A DNA stretch of 64,000 nt from Thysanoteuthis rhombus (Eukaryota; Mollusca; Cephalopoda; Oegopsida; Thysanoteuthidae), in NCBI GenBank assembly GCA_963457665.1, contig OY735218.1:50248681-50312680 (forward strand), given 5' to 3'. Numbering within the stretch: the first letter of the stretch is position 1; every line of letters begins with the position of its first letter. Position numbers and translations under genes: made by a program. Shown in pieces: positions 24,986 through 39,283 of this stretch. The notes below the pieces were generated by a model. The model was given only the letters and a program-made list of their open reading frames with translations, ran no database searches and was not told where the DNA came from.

Positions 24986-26059
24986 CATGGCCTGTACAGA
25001 AATTACAGAATTCACAAGAGAAGCTATCCAAAATTTAGTAATTACAAATTCTGGCTGAATTCATCATCCTAGCATCGAAGTAACTTAATAAATGGATTTT
25101 AATACAAGGAACTTCGACTTGTGGAGTCAAGATCTAACTTTTTAATTTACTTGATGCTACTCTGAGAGCTTGATGGGAGTGTTCTCGTCAGAACTATAAA
25201 CAGCTTTATTTGATGCTTCAAGGAAGATGATCTTGTTCCAACCTTTGAGAGTAAACAATTATTGGATTTCGAAAGCCATTAGATATTACTCTGATGTGTT
25301 CATATAATCTGAGCTAAACCTCATGAGGAACCAGGTCACATAAACACATTTCACAAACAATAGTCCATTGGATTATCTTGCTAATCCTTACTTAATGCCA
25401 AATGATTGGCATCAATATAGATAGCAGGGAGAGTTGGATCCATCCCTTTTACCTATGATTTAAGGAGTAAGCACTTTCTCAACTTGAATTCAAACGTATA
25501 CTCATGATTATATATTATAAACTGATAACCAAAATAATTTTGCAAAAACAATTAAATTTCCACTCTAAATAAAATCATAGCTCATTCATAAACAATGTTA
25601 GCATATAGAATTTTCATGCAGATTCCTACAAGGTTCTAGAATCAAACATTCGCTTAGATGATCAGTTATTAGAGATCACTTATTATTATTAGAGATTATG
25701 CAGTGGCCGACTTATTGTACGTCTACCATTTCTTTCAATAATACTGAACTAATAAAAAACGAACAGTGGAGCTGAATTGATTCTTTTGATTGAGGGTCAT
25801 ATAAGTTTGAAACAAGGTCGGAATGTAGGATCTGAACCCATGCGATTGGGACTTAGATATATAAATAAACAATGCCACTAACATTTTACCGCCACGAACG
25901 AAGTATTCAGTCACGTATTTTCCGTCTTTCGGTCCATGCGATTTTTACTGTTCACCGAATATTCTGTATGGATGGGCAATGATGTAAGAAAAGGGTGGTT
26001 AAATTTTGGGTTGAAATCAGGAATTTTTTCTTGATCGAGAGATTTTTCTCGTTCTTTTT
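24986..26059. other. Unassigned AT-rich DNA
   Basis: It contains one SINE-like head (separate entry). Nothing else is supported. Confidence 0.45.
25805..25885 (-). repeat. tRNA-derived SINE-like fragment
   Basis: On the minus strand the A-side reads GTTAGTGGCATTGTTTATTT, and the B box reads ATGGGTTCAGATCCTACATT. Spacing is tRNA-like. Confidence 0.45.
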
Positions 26060-26355
26060 TTTTTTTTTCATAACTTTTGCATACACTCATGAATGTCCGT
26101 AAAATATCCCAAAGTTCTAAATAGATTCAAAACACATTTTGTAGAAGTGGAGAATAGGCCACGAAAAAAAAAATGATTCAATTTTTATTTAGATTCATGT
26201 ATGATTATCTCCCTTATGTTGTAGTTATATGTCTCGACTACACAACATTTTTGAAAGTTCATGTCCGTCCACACAATGTCTCCAAACGTTCTCAATCATT
26301 GTCATTCAGTTTGTTTTTTGTTTTGTTTTTTGGAAGGATAGACAATAGGCTTTTA
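26060..26355 (+). repeat. Tandem duplicate G, about 180-bp unit
   Basis: The segments 26075-26162 and 26235-26352 share CATGAATGTCCGT/TTCATGTCCGT, a CCAAAGTTCT/CCAAACGTTCT block, and a GGAGAATAGGC/GATAGACAATAGGC end. They are diverged, with a T-rich indel in the second unit. Confidence 0.6.
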
Positions 26356-26589
26356 AAAAATTATCAAATATTTGGGCAGATCAATAGACAAGTAGCCCTG
26401 TCCTTTGTTCTTGGTTGGATGAAGGACATCAGCTTATTTGAGTCGTTGAGTGGATAGAAACACAAATATACCATCAATGTGAATGACAACATTCGATTAG
26501 AATAAAATGGGGCTTCAACATTTGTAGTGGTACAGAATATACAAAAATAGATATGTTGAACAACCATAGCCATTAGAAATAGCAAAGGC

Positions 26590-27035
26590 TTTCCTATGTA
26601 TGTGTGTTTAAGTGTGTGTTTATTTGTTTGTTCCTGTATTCCAGCAACCCTGGCCATACCGTTTTGTTTAGGGATTTGAAAGTCGGTATCAGGACTCCAC
26701 AAGAACGCTTGCTAATCTCGGGGGGGGGGGGCAAGATTATATTTATGCAACAGGTTCATCAATAACATCTAGACTCACAAGAATGTAGATTGTTGTAGAT
26801 ATTTTTTACTCAAAAAACAGCATCATCATTCTCAAAAATCTAGGTTTTACTAGACTTCTTTCACTCTGTTTAACGAGGTTGGACTGGAAAACACCTGTGA
26901 TGTCTTAAAAGAATTTATTCTGACCATATTTATTGTTCAATTGGATTTTTTTTTCTTGACTCTACATTTTGACGCTACGGTTGTCCAATTATCGAAAGTG
27001 ATGGCGAGTTCGATCTAGTTTTGGTTGTCAGATTA
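26590..27035 (+). repeat. Dispersed repeat family A, copy 2
   Basis: The partner of 2690-3215. This copy has a G-run of about 12 bases (26720-26731) after the CCATACCGT block that copy 1 lacks. Confidence 0.7.
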
Positions 27036-28469
27036 AAAGAAGGTTGGGTGATAGAAGACTGAATGTCAGAACTTGTATCCAGGAGAAATAATTGGTATTC
27101 ATAGGCATTTGTCGACTTTCCTGACATCATTTGTCTGAGGCCATCAGAGGATCAGATAGCCTTATCCACCATGACATAAATATTATACATTTGCTCGACA
27201 GGTTTAACGTGAAGATAAGTATGTGACATTGGAGAAGAAATAGCGATAGGCAGTCGAATATTTGAAATCGATTCAGTGGGTCATCATTTCTGCAAATGTG
27301 TCACCAGACTTCAAATTCTCCTATTCTTTCTCTCTTTGATTCATTATGACATAGCAAACTGCAATCTTCATCAAAATTCTATCATCTGTCCGATAGGTAT
27401 TTCAGGACTTGATGGGATTTTAAATCAGATTCTTTCGCTACCTGATTTGACTGCAATGTTGTTTTTCGTCAGTGGTTAGAGAAGAAGAATTGACTAGAAC
27501 GCACTCAGAGAGCGCATACATCTATCAACGCTATTTTTTACTAAAGACATTACGGACTCCAGGCGATTGTGTGGACAAACAGACGGAAAGGTACATGGAC
27601 CGATTGACTGTCAAATGTTTTAGATGTCCAACAAACTATTTTCAAGATGTTTTTATTGTCATCATCTTTAGAAATACTATGCTCAGTTTCTTTTATTTTG
27701 AACCTTGATCACACTGCATTTTGATTCATAGGGTTGAGGCTTTTTGTACCAAACCTCAACCATTGTGCAGTAAACAATCGATACTTTGTGGTAATGATCA
27801 ATAAGAAGAGCTTGCTTGCAATTACAGCCTGATCAGGTTCTCACGGAGCTCCCATCTATCCATCTATATAGGTCTGTTCATCCCTCCCTTTCTTTCTCTT
27901 TCTTCCCTTTTCCTGTTGGTTTGACTGTCTCCGTCTGACGATCTGCTTGTCTGTTTGTATCTGCGTCTTTTTCTTTCTCTCTACACACCCAGACACACAA
28001 ACAAATATTCTAGGTTGAAGAATTCCAGCTAATCTCTCATGTTCAATTTCAAATGCAACACAAACTATTAAAAGAAATCAGTTCTTCAAGTGGACCAATT
28101 TATTGCATCAGAAATGAAAAAAAAAACATCTTAAAAACCGCAATACTTAGATAAGTAGGTAAAAAGCTTGAAATAGTCGGCGATTCGTTTAAAATAATTC
28201 AGCATTTCGATGATTTTATTCTTCTTCTTGAGTGTAAGTCTTATTGTACGGTGGAATTGATTGTGTATAAAAGAAAGGACCAATTTTTTCAATCCTCTCT
28301 ATTAAATCTGAATTCACTCTCCATACTGTGTTCTGTGTGACCGGCTTCCTCCTCTAGAGACTCAAATACAGCTGTTGAGTTTAATCTTTATAATGTTACA
28401 CATTGAATACAACACTAGCTTTTGTCTTGAGGGTTTGATGTTAACTTTCTTGATCTGTTATTCGCTGTG
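27036..28469. other. Unassigned DNA
   Basis: Frames of 67-78 codons at 27276-27708 have no known motif. A short pyrimidine-rich patch lies at 27870-27990. Confidence 0.45.
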
Positions 28470-29235
28470 ACCCATTTTGTTCTCTTCCTGTTCATCATAC
28501 ATTATCTTTCCTTCTCTTTTTTCGTTTTTTATTTTTCATTTTCTCCTACTCTTTCTTCTCTTCATCTACTTCTTTATTTAATACTTCTACTACTTCTTCC
28601 TCTTCCCTGTTACCCCAATATTCTTCTCCCTCTTTCTTTCTCTTGCTTATGTCCCTCTTCTTCAAGTTCTTTTTTTCTCATCTTGAGTTGTTGGTCCTAT
28701 CCACCTTTTCTTAATCCGTCTTGACTTTTACTTTTTCTCAAATTTATTCATACTTTTTTTTTCTCCATTTTTCCATCTTCTCCTTTACTTCTTTTCTCTC
28801 CCCACTTTCTTTTTTGTTTCTCCATTAATTTCTCCTTTCTCTTCTTCCACTTTATCATCCTTTTCCTTACGTTGAATTCATTCTTTCTTTAATCTTCTTC
28901 ATGTTCTCTTTTCCTCATGGTATTTTCTGTTTTCTTTCTTCCACGATCATTTCTTCCCTTTTCATTCTTTTTTCACTTCATTTTTTTTGTCAATACCCTT
29001 TCTTTTCTTTTTTCTTTCTTCTTGTTATTCCATTACTTCCATTCTCTTTTTTAAAATCAATTTTTCACCTCCTTCTCCTTTTCATTTTCTTTGAAACCAT
29101 TTGCCTTGTATTTCTTCATCCTTATTTCATATTTCTTCTCTCTTTTTCCGTTTCTTTTTTTCTTCCTTCCTTCCTTCGTGTCCTCTGTCCCTTTTTTTCT
29201 TACTTTTCCATCCTCTGCCGCTCTTTATTTGTGTG
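28470..29235. repeat. Pyrimidine-rich (C/T) domain of about 750 bp
   Basis: The + strand is almost all T and C (TTCTTC, CTTTTT and TCCTTCC words). In composition it is the opposite-strand mirror of the domain at 13253-14010. The 174-codon and other long Phe/Ser/Leu frames here come from the bias. It runs into the (CA)n(TA)n array. Confidence 0.88.
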
Positions 29236-29238
29236 TGT

Positions 29239-31700
<2,462 letters not shown>

Positions 31701-31863
31701 ACATACATGCACACACACACACACACACACACACAGATATATATATATTTGTATAAATGTATGTATATACATGTATATATGTACGTAAATGCATATATAT
31801 GTATATACATATATGCGTATATAGAAATATATATATGTATATGTATAAGTATGTATGCAAATG

Positions 31864-31919
<56 letters not shown>

Positions 31920-31981
31920 TACGTATATACATGTATACGTATACATATAAACGTATATATATGTATATATGCAAACGCACA

Positions 31982-32020
<39 letters not shown>
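31701..32020. repeat. Complex CA / TATG / TA microsatellite domain
   Basis: It opens with (CA)n at about 31709-31734, continues as interrupted TATA/TATG/TACA words over about 240 bases, and closes with pure (AT)n. The structure suggests an old dinucleotide array decayed in its middle. Confidence 0.93.
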
Positions 32021-32021
<1 letters not shown>

Positions 32022-32959
32022 AATATTCTGATCCGTCAATACATTCTTATAACTTTCCTCTTAGAGTGTATTTTCTCCATTTCCCTTGGTTTGTGACGCT
32101 TCTCTCACGCCAGATAAGTCTTCCTGACAGTAACAAACCATGAGTTACCTTTAAATAGATTAGAAAATGTTTCGAATTATTAGATTAGATATTTAGAGCT
32201 ATGTATTGTTTACGTATATCCTATTAAAAGAAAACTTAGACAATAATTTATTTTCTATTTTTTTACACTTAACTTTTTCTCTTCGTGCACATAGAGAGAG
32301 AGTAGGCCAGTGTTAAATGAATGAAATATCTTTCCAAACGGTGTAGTGCTATTGCTTCCGGGTGGAATCAGATAACATTCGTTTTGTCTGTAACCTTTAA
32401 GATCTCAGATTTCGGTGTTGACTGAGTGTATAGCCAAAAGCATTCGTTCTAAAATGTTTGGACTGACTGAACACACACTGAACTCTGACCAACATTTTCC
32501 TTCTTGACTTGCGATCTAGAACAAAATATTCATTCAAAATGTATTTAATGTACAGAGTGTTTTGTTTTGTTTTGTTTTTTTTTGTTTTGTTTTCAAATGT
32601 TTTACTCCGGCTAAACCCAAATTGTTACAGTTTGAAGATTTCAAGGTGTGAAATGAGTGAAAAGTAACGGGGAAAAAATGCATGCCTTTATGTCCAGTCA
32701 AAAAAGAAGGCTTACAATTGATTAAGCTGATTGATATATTGGGACAGGGGTCGAAAGAAGAGAATAATGTGTATTTATAGTTTATTTTCTGTTTGCAAGG
32801 TTTTGGAAGAGAAAACTGAATCTTCAAGAACAAAAAATCCAATCAGTTTTAAAAACAAGCCCGTACTACCGATGCAATCTCTCGATATTCGAAAGAACTC
32901 AACTAAATGATTTGATCTCAAATAGTGCGTGGAAGAGAATTATGCTGAACATCACATGG
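32021..32959. other. Unassigned DNA
   Basis: A TTTTG-repeat run (about 32560-32593) is the only distinct pattern. Translations of it are artefacts. Confidence 0.5.
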
Positions 32960-33125
32960 ACACCACAAGACAGCATATTATATAAGAAATAAGAGTCAGA
33001 TGTATCATAGAGACCATGAACAATTTAAAATGGCTATGGACTGTTCCTGTTGCAAGAATATCAGACAACTGCCGGATATTGCAACTGAAAATGAGGATCA
33101 CTTGAAATCATATGCAGAATTATGT
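32960..33125 (+). pseudogene. RTE-type non-LTR retrotransposon, C-terminal ORF relic
   Basis: In one phase (about 33017-33070) it reads NNLKWLWTVPVARISDN. This fits the conserved tail that follows the reverse transcriptase in RTE-type elements, usually near LKWQWAGHVARMxDN. Just upstream, in another phase, it reads YYIRNKSQM, like the WIRxxT segment that precedes that block. The change of phase means a frameshift. The region also aligns with 41590-41740 (shared ACAAGACAGCATA and TGCARGRATRTCAGRCAAC). It is a dead fragment, and the family assignment rests on motif memory only. Confidence 0.6.
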
Positions 33126-33556
33126 CTGGCAAAGAAAAGGGGGGAAAGCAAATTTGGACTTGCCCCGAGACGCCAACGATCAAGAGCTCTGGTGATCCTT
33201 GGAGTATGTTTATGCTCAATGACGGCCATCAGAAGGCTGTGACCTCCGCTGATGATTTATTGGGAATAATGATATAACTGGATGAAAATGTTCCCGGTGA
33301 AGAAAGTGTGTGAGTAGAATGCATTATTCTATTGTCACTTTGAAATGAAATATTTCGCTTCATCACTTATTACGTCGACATTGGAAGTTAATTGATCACC
33401 GTTCAACACAACACTGGTTCAGTTGTAAAGTATGGGTTATCCATAGTTCATTTAGTTTAATCTCACGATTTATGTTACCAATAATCATTTTCAACAATAT
33501 GTCATCCACAAAAACAGAGGTCCTCTCAATAAAATATTGCCTGAAATCAACCACAG
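33126..33556. other. Unassigned DNA downstream of the RTE relic
   Basis: The first part may be the 3' end of the relic. Nothing else was seen. Confidence 0.4.
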
Positions 33557-33615
33557 CCCCCAGATGGTGTGATGGTAAACACATCTGCTTCATCCGTTTG
33601 GGTTCGAGTTAGAAG
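33557..33615 (+). repeat. tRNA-derived SINE head, GATGGCGTAATGG family, diverged copy 3
   Basis: AGATGGTGTGATGGTAAACA (A-box region), then CATCTGCTTCATCCG, then the B-box-like GGGTTCGAGTTAG. It aligns to 7902-7965. The body probably continues to about 33700. Confidence 0.6.
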
Positions 33616-34558
33616 CGATAAGTGCGAAAAATCTTTATTTGGTCAAAATTTCACCTGCTAAGGGAAAAATAAAAACGGACTGATCTGATTTTAAACCAGG
33701 GTTAGAGACTCATAATGACCGATCCAGCGTTCATCCTGCAGCTCCTGCAGCCAAGTTCATACCAAACGTTTCGCTTGCTGCTTTCCCCTGGAAAGCTTCT
33801 GTAATATTCTCTCTATCTTACCCCTGTAGAGTAGAATCAGAGGCCATTCAATGTTTACAGCTGGTCATTTTTATCTAAAAGATCAGGCCCCAAAGGGGTT
33901 ACCATAAGAGGATTTTTACGTATTGATATGCTGGGTACCTAAGCTAAAATGTTTTGATAAACACCATAGAGAAAAAAAATGACGCTACTCTAAAAAGAAT
34001 CATTGAATAGTAACAAATCACACTCAGGAATTCGAATGGAAAGAAACCCGTATAAAACTGAGTGACCGTGGTTGCAATGAGTCACAGTAGACTAAAAGCT
34101 TTTATTCTGTATTCTCAGCCACTCGAGTTGCCGTGTTCTTCGATTTTTCACCAGTTTTCGAGGAATGTTGTTATCGTCGACGTTGAGCCAATGGGCTACA
34201 ACTTTTTTTTCCCGATTGTACCTTTCAAAGAAAACAAGTGAAAAAAAATTGCGATACTTTTGGCGACATTCCCAAATCTATAATTGTTTGTTTACATGTT
34301 GCATCCGAGTAACCTCCAGCCGTTGTGATTGAAGAGAACAGCATTGAGTAGACTCATACCTTTTTTATGCACTGAATACTTTGAAGAGTCGAATGTATGG
34401 ATTTCTTTCATATTTAATTCATCTATCATAACACGGGCAGACCATCAGTAATTGATATTGCTCTCAAGATCTTAAAGCGATTGAACATAAATATAAGAAA
34501 GTCGATACTAATAAATAAAGAATATACGTCAGCACTCAGTTTTCCTATTTATTGAATC

Positions 34559-34564
<6 letters not shown>
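33616..34564. other. Unassigned DNA, slightly less AT-rich
   Basis: It includes CTGCAGCTCCTGCAG (33738-33752), a small repeat/palindrome. Two overlapping phases are open at about 34080-34260, but neither was recognised. Confidence 0.4.

Positions 34565-34652
<88 letters not shown>
34565..34652. repeat. (AT)n microsatellite
   Basis: AT array of about 88 bases. Confidence 0.97.
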
Positions 34653-34656
<4 letters not shown>

Positions 34657-35305
34657 TATGATAACGGAAGAAACTTTGCAATGAAACCAAACTGAATGTA
34701 GTATGGACCTCTGCTGTTACGCTTTGAGAGCAGCATAGTTTTTTGTTGGCTCTAATTATGCTCATTGGACATATTTTGACGGAACAGCAAATTAACGTCT
34801 CCTCCTTCGAGGTATTCTTCAGGTGCAAACGTAACCAAACTTGATGTTACAATATTCAAAGTAATTTCATTATATCTGATATATCCACGCACACACACAC
34901 ACACACTCACATATATGCTTTAGAAAGCTTTACAGCTTCAAACACTATATATTAAAAAAATAGCTAATAGATTTCTCATGCCATTTAACAGCTTTCTTTT
35001 TATTTCTTAAGGATTAAATATTTATTTGCTCGTGTATAGTTTGTCTCTCATAGATTTCTGAGTAGACCACTATGGCTCTTCTGAATAGCATAGAGTATTC
35101 ATTACTTTTTTTTCTGGATAATCTTTATTCTCTCCTGTTTGCTTCCAACCATACACAGATCGATTCCCGTTACTAATATCAAAGAAACAGAACTTACAAA
35201 ACTACCAAGAATAAATTTGGAGTTGGAAGTTCGACTTTATCTCTGACAGAGTGAGGTGAACAGTTTTTTCGTAGGAAGCAATTAATAGCCCCAATTAATA
35301 ATTAG
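34653..35305. other. Unassigned AT-rich DNA
   Basis: A short CA patch lies at 34890-34912. No gene is supported. Confidence 0.5.
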
Positions 35306-35895
35306 ATGAATATTCTCAGAAGAACAGGGGCTTCAGGGGACGTTGCAGTGAACAGTGCTGACATTCCAATCGTTGAAGATTGTTTGTTAAGTAGCCCTGA
35401 TGTCATTGGGAAAGGCAAGAATTCATCTTTTTCTCCCTCTGCTCATCGATAAAATGTGGGTAGATTGCACTTTCTAGACTCCAGAGGGCAATTAGGAAGG
35501 ACATCTTAGATGTAAAAACTGAGCGTGGAGACCCTTTAAGAGATTCAGAAGAGAACTTTGACATTATTCCGGCTGATGCAAAACATATTGCACCTGGCTT
35601 TTCTTTGGAATACGTTAGCGAGACCCAGAGGGGACAGGGGTCTGTCGACCAGACGTTCCAGGATCTCTATAGATTCAAACCAGATTAGTGCCCTAGGGAG
35701 GTTACTTCAATGTTTGTCAAAAATATAGGAGGCCTTTTAATCTAAGACGAGAATTCAAAAGATACACTAAAACAGAAAATGTTTAATATCTATTTAAGTT
35801 TATTTTTTGGCAACATGCCACAACGTTCTAGCCCGACAAATTCTCAAGACTTAAGATTGAATTACTGGGATGCTGGAGTATTAGATAATGAATGA
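35306..35895 (+). pseudogene. Unidentified broken coding region
   Basis: I do not recognise the product. In one phase, an ATG at 35306 opens a 48-codon frame ending TAA at 35450-35452 (start MNILRRTGASGDVAVNSADI). Shifted by two bases, a second phase is open from 35464 to a TAG at 35686-35688 (74 codons, rich in charged residues; part reads LRDSEENFDIIPADAKHIAP). That phase then continues for 18 codons to a TAA at 35743-35745 and for another 49 codons to a TGA at 35893-35895. So 35464-35895 has only two internal stops in about 140 codons, well below expectation for DNA this AT-rich, and the composition is protein-like. It could be a decayed transposon ORF, a retropseudogene or diverged exons. 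A polypyrimidine-AG lies just before 35476 (ACTTTCTAG). One frameshift and two stops argue against a working gene. Confidence 0.4.
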
Positions 35896-36364
35896 TTTTT
35901 GATAAAAAGCAACAAAAAAGTAGTGGGGATGAGAAAAATCACCACTACAGCATAACTATCCCACAAGAATTTATGAATTAATTTTCATTTTGATTTTGGG
36001 GATCTCTTTCTCGAGTCTTTTTAGCACTATGAAAATCTGCGATACAGCAATGATTAGCATTTCGAGTAAATCTTCCTCTATTTCCCTCATAATCATCTTA
36101 TTATTAGATTCCCTGCATCTTATATACGCTTTTTATCACAATCACTTTGGTTATTCAACTCTTGCGAGAGCAAAAACCGTTGAATCAGGAATAACATAGG
36201 ACCTTTCAACAAGAATTGAACCCGTAGGTTCGTTTTTTGGAAAAAAAACTCTCTTGGTTTTCCGAATGATTTCAAAAATTATTGGATTCTGAGATAATTA
36301 CGTTTCTCTCTGTCGACGACAGAAATAGAAAATTTGGTTTGTTCAGCAAATATTTACTATTTCA

Positions 36365-36510
36365 TTCCTGAAGTACCGTGCACCTCTTAGAGTGATTCGA
36401 CGAGTACATGTCAAACAAATACGCGTTCAGGCGTCTTTGCTGTGTGTAATATGAACCATCATCTTTGACATCAAGTCATAAGCACAGCGACAATGAATCT
36501 CCTTATTGGA
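36365..36510 (+). repeat. Local duplicate H, copy 1
   Basis: This aligns with 36725-36870. Shared features are TTTATTTC/TTCATTCC, then GAGTATTGTCCGCTTCTTGA/GAAGTACCGTGCACCTCTTA, then ACATTAAACAAATATGC/ATGTCAAACAAATACGC, GGCGTCTCC/GGCGTCTTT, and GTAACGTAGACAACTATCTT/GTAATATGAACCATCATCTT. Confidence 0.75.
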
Positions 36511-36724
36511 CGTGATAAGATGTGATAATATGTTTATTTGTCCATGATTTATTACATACTGATAATCAAAGTAAACGGACGTTATTTTCGAAGCTCAGAG
36601 AAAACAATGTTTTTTTTTAATGGATATGATTCAACAAAAAAAAAACTAGCAGCTTTTTAGATTCAACATAACTGATCAACCCGTTCTGATCACGTTGGTA
36701 TTTTGGGGATAGAAATCAGTCAGT

Positions 36725-36870
36725 TTATTTCTGGAGTATTGTCCGCTTCTTGAGATGCAACAAGTAAACATTAAACAAATATGCATGATGGCGTCTCCAT
36801 TTCTGTGTAACGTAGACAACTATCTTCAACGACGAAGGAAACCAGGGCAACGACGATTGGTGCCACATGA
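36725..36870 (+). repeat. Local duplicate H, copy 2
   Basis: The direct partner of 36365-36510, about 360 bases downstream. Overlapping frames on both strands here are not recognised as proteins. Confidence 0.75.
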
Positions 36871-38549
36871 TCGATTCTCGTTGCTGGTCGTAAATCAAGT
36901 TCAAATAATAAATAACAGCCTGATTTCACCCCAAAAGATTTATTCAACACTAGCTTGAACACTGTAGACAATTTACTTGTTTTTTTTTTAAGAATTGATA
37001 TTGTTCAAATTTAGATGGATTTTTGCTCATTTTTTCTCAATTCTGGGAGTCCATAGTTGCTAATTCAGATTTCAGATACTTTTAAAGCAGAAGTGATTCC
37101 TTGTGCAGGTTATCGTGTAGTTCAGTTAAATAATTGTTGCACGAACGGATAAAACGAAATGTAAGCAGTAAACACACTTCAAATCATGATAAGCCCTCGA
37201 AGTGAAGAGTTACGAACAGCACAGGAAATTGAAGAACGAGTAAACCAAACTACTTGAGGTATACATGTACAAACGAATGAAACTAAGTACGAAATAAAAA
37301 TAAAACTAACTTTGAATTATAAATGGATGGTGAACTGCAGTTTTGAAGGGTTTGATAGATATATTGGGATGAATTAAGCATAATATTTAAGTTATACCAG
37401 TAAAACCAAATCAGGTAAATGCAAACTAAACCAACCTTAAATTGGAATAAGACCTTGAACTGTGTGTTCTTGAACAATCAAGTTAACTGCAATATTCGTC
37501 GTAGCGCTGTATAAATTTCAAGTCAGTTCATTCGACTACGGCCCTCCGTCTACATTATTCAATAGCTCTCATCTAAGATGATTGATTCCTTGCAGTAAGA
37601 AACGTAAGCCTACATAATTCTTCTATTATGACTTATAAGATTCGAGCACACATCACTTGTTGATCTCTGTAGAATTCGAATTTAGATGCCTAAATACATT
37701 GCCAATGCTAAGAATGTCGACTGGAAAGAAAGAAGAAAAACGCTTTTTACATTCGTCTATTTTCAAATTTGTGATTCATTGGCTTGTATTCCTCAAGGGT
37801 GTAGGCCATTGTGTGTATGTTGCACGATTGCTTCCGGGTAAAAGTAAGTATAAAGACGTTTCTTGAGAAAATCTGTGTGAGATGAGAGGCCCAAGAAGCT
37901 TTGATGAATAGGGGCTTTAAATATAGCCGGCGGCCAAAGTAACTTACAGAGTTTCCTTCTCAAATCAGACAGATTGTGTATCACGAGTAACTTAGTTGAT
38001 ATAGCGACGGCACAAATAACTTATTTTCTATGGATATAAACGTCAGTCCACCAGCAATTTTCAAAAGAAGTGCCGTTACATAATTTCATGTCGAAAAGAA
38101 TCCGTAGGTATGCCAGTGGAGTTGGGGGGGTGGATCCAGCCTCAATCATGGGTGGTGGGGCAGTGTTCCAAGAATGAATATAAAATCATATTTTCACATG
38201 ACTTTTACTTTTGAGGAACACCTTGAACTCTTTTTTAATGATGCTGTAAATTGATACATGTGACGTTTGTTCAAGGCCTGAATGGCAGTTAAAAATTACA
38301 TACTGAATTGTATTGAATAAAACCGCCAATATCATATAATTTCTTAATGAATGGCATTTTCTCAGTGATAATTTGTGCGATTCATGGCCACATTATCATC
38401 ATTAATCTACTTTGAAATGATCGAATCGGCTACTGATTATATTTTACTGTTTGATTTACTGTTGAAAAGGTTGATACCATGGGAGCACAGTCTGAGAAGT
38501 ATTCAACTACTTGGTATTGATAGAATAATAACGCAGTTTTGGTAATGAT
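36871..38549. other. Unassigned AT-rich DNA
   Basis: No gene is supported. A G-run lies at about 38124-38130. Confidence 0.5.
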
Positions 38550-38800
38550 ACTTCAGTTGCCTTCAAAGTAAACAACTTGGGACTCCACATATCTACATCC
38601 TGCACTAGTCAAGAACAGCCTGAAAATAGTCTTTCGGGGTCGCCGTCAGCTGCATTGCTGCCTTCTCTCCATTCTTATTTTTAGGTCTGAAAGGGGAAAG
38701 ACAGATATCCCAGGGAGTCAGATCAGGACTATAAGGAGACCGACTGACCTCAATAGTGCAGGATTTCGCCAATAAAACCTCGCACCAAAACGTGAACATT
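38550..38800 (-). pseudogene. Mariner-like transposase, C-terminal relic
   Basis: On the minus strand the frame gives VLLAKSCTIEVSRSPYSPDL then TPWDICLSPF. This is the mariner signature HPPYSPDLxPxDxxLFP, which carries the third catalytic acidic residue of the DDE/D site. It continues with AAMQLTATPKDYFQAV, like the family's AIPKxxFQxxF helix. In a shifted phase (about 38557-38590) it ends with ESQVVYFEGN and a stop, the usual mariner C-terminus (SQGxYFEGD). A frameshift, an in-frame stop and the missing N-terminal two thirds make it dead. I could not find terminal inverted repeats for it, but a foldback lies about 130 bases away. Confidence 0.75.
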
Positions 38801-38932
38801 GACTCACTCAGCCATTTTGAATGTGACGGTAATTAAGCAACTGAATCAATTCAGTGTAACCAATATATTGAAGTAGGTAGATAAGCGTAGATCCAAACAG
38901 AGTATTCCCAGTGTCTAATGAACCGTTTACCA

Positions 38933-39041
38933 GGGCTTGATTGAACTTGGCGACCAACCAAAAGGGACTTTACTGTACGTGCATATGCAGGTAAGTACGT
39001 AAAGTCCCTTTCCGGTTGGTGGCCAAGTTATATCAAAGCTT
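38933..39041. repeat. 109-bp foldback (MITE-like inverted repeat)
   Basis: The left arm (38933-38978) and right arm (38995-39041) are inverted copies of about 46 bases with few mismatches. The inner stem AAAGGGACTTTAC pairs perfectly with GTAAAGTCCCTTT. The outer parts (GGGCTTGATTGAACTTGGCG against GCTTTGATATAACTTGGCCA read inverted) pair with several mismatches. The loop is about 16 bases. No clear target-site duplication is visible. It looks like a small foldback or MITE. Confidence 0.85.
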
Positions 39042-39163
39042 GGAAGATTTCAGAGAGCTATACATCGTTTAATCTATGGAGTCATGATACACACGAGCAC
39101 ATTTAATGAAAATGTAAAAGGCAATTTTCACATATCACCCACTCAAAACATGCATAAACACCC

Positions 39164-39164
<1 letters not shown>

Positions 39165-39230
<66 letters not shown>

Positions 39231-39283
39231 TAAAGAGAGAGAGAGGGAAAGAGAGATAGAGAGAGGAAGAGAGAGAGAGAGAT
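39165..39283. repeat. Compound (TA)n(GA)n microsatellite
   Basis: About 40 bases of TA pass into about 80 bases of GA-rich repeat with AAAG and GGAA interruptions. Confidence 0.95.
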
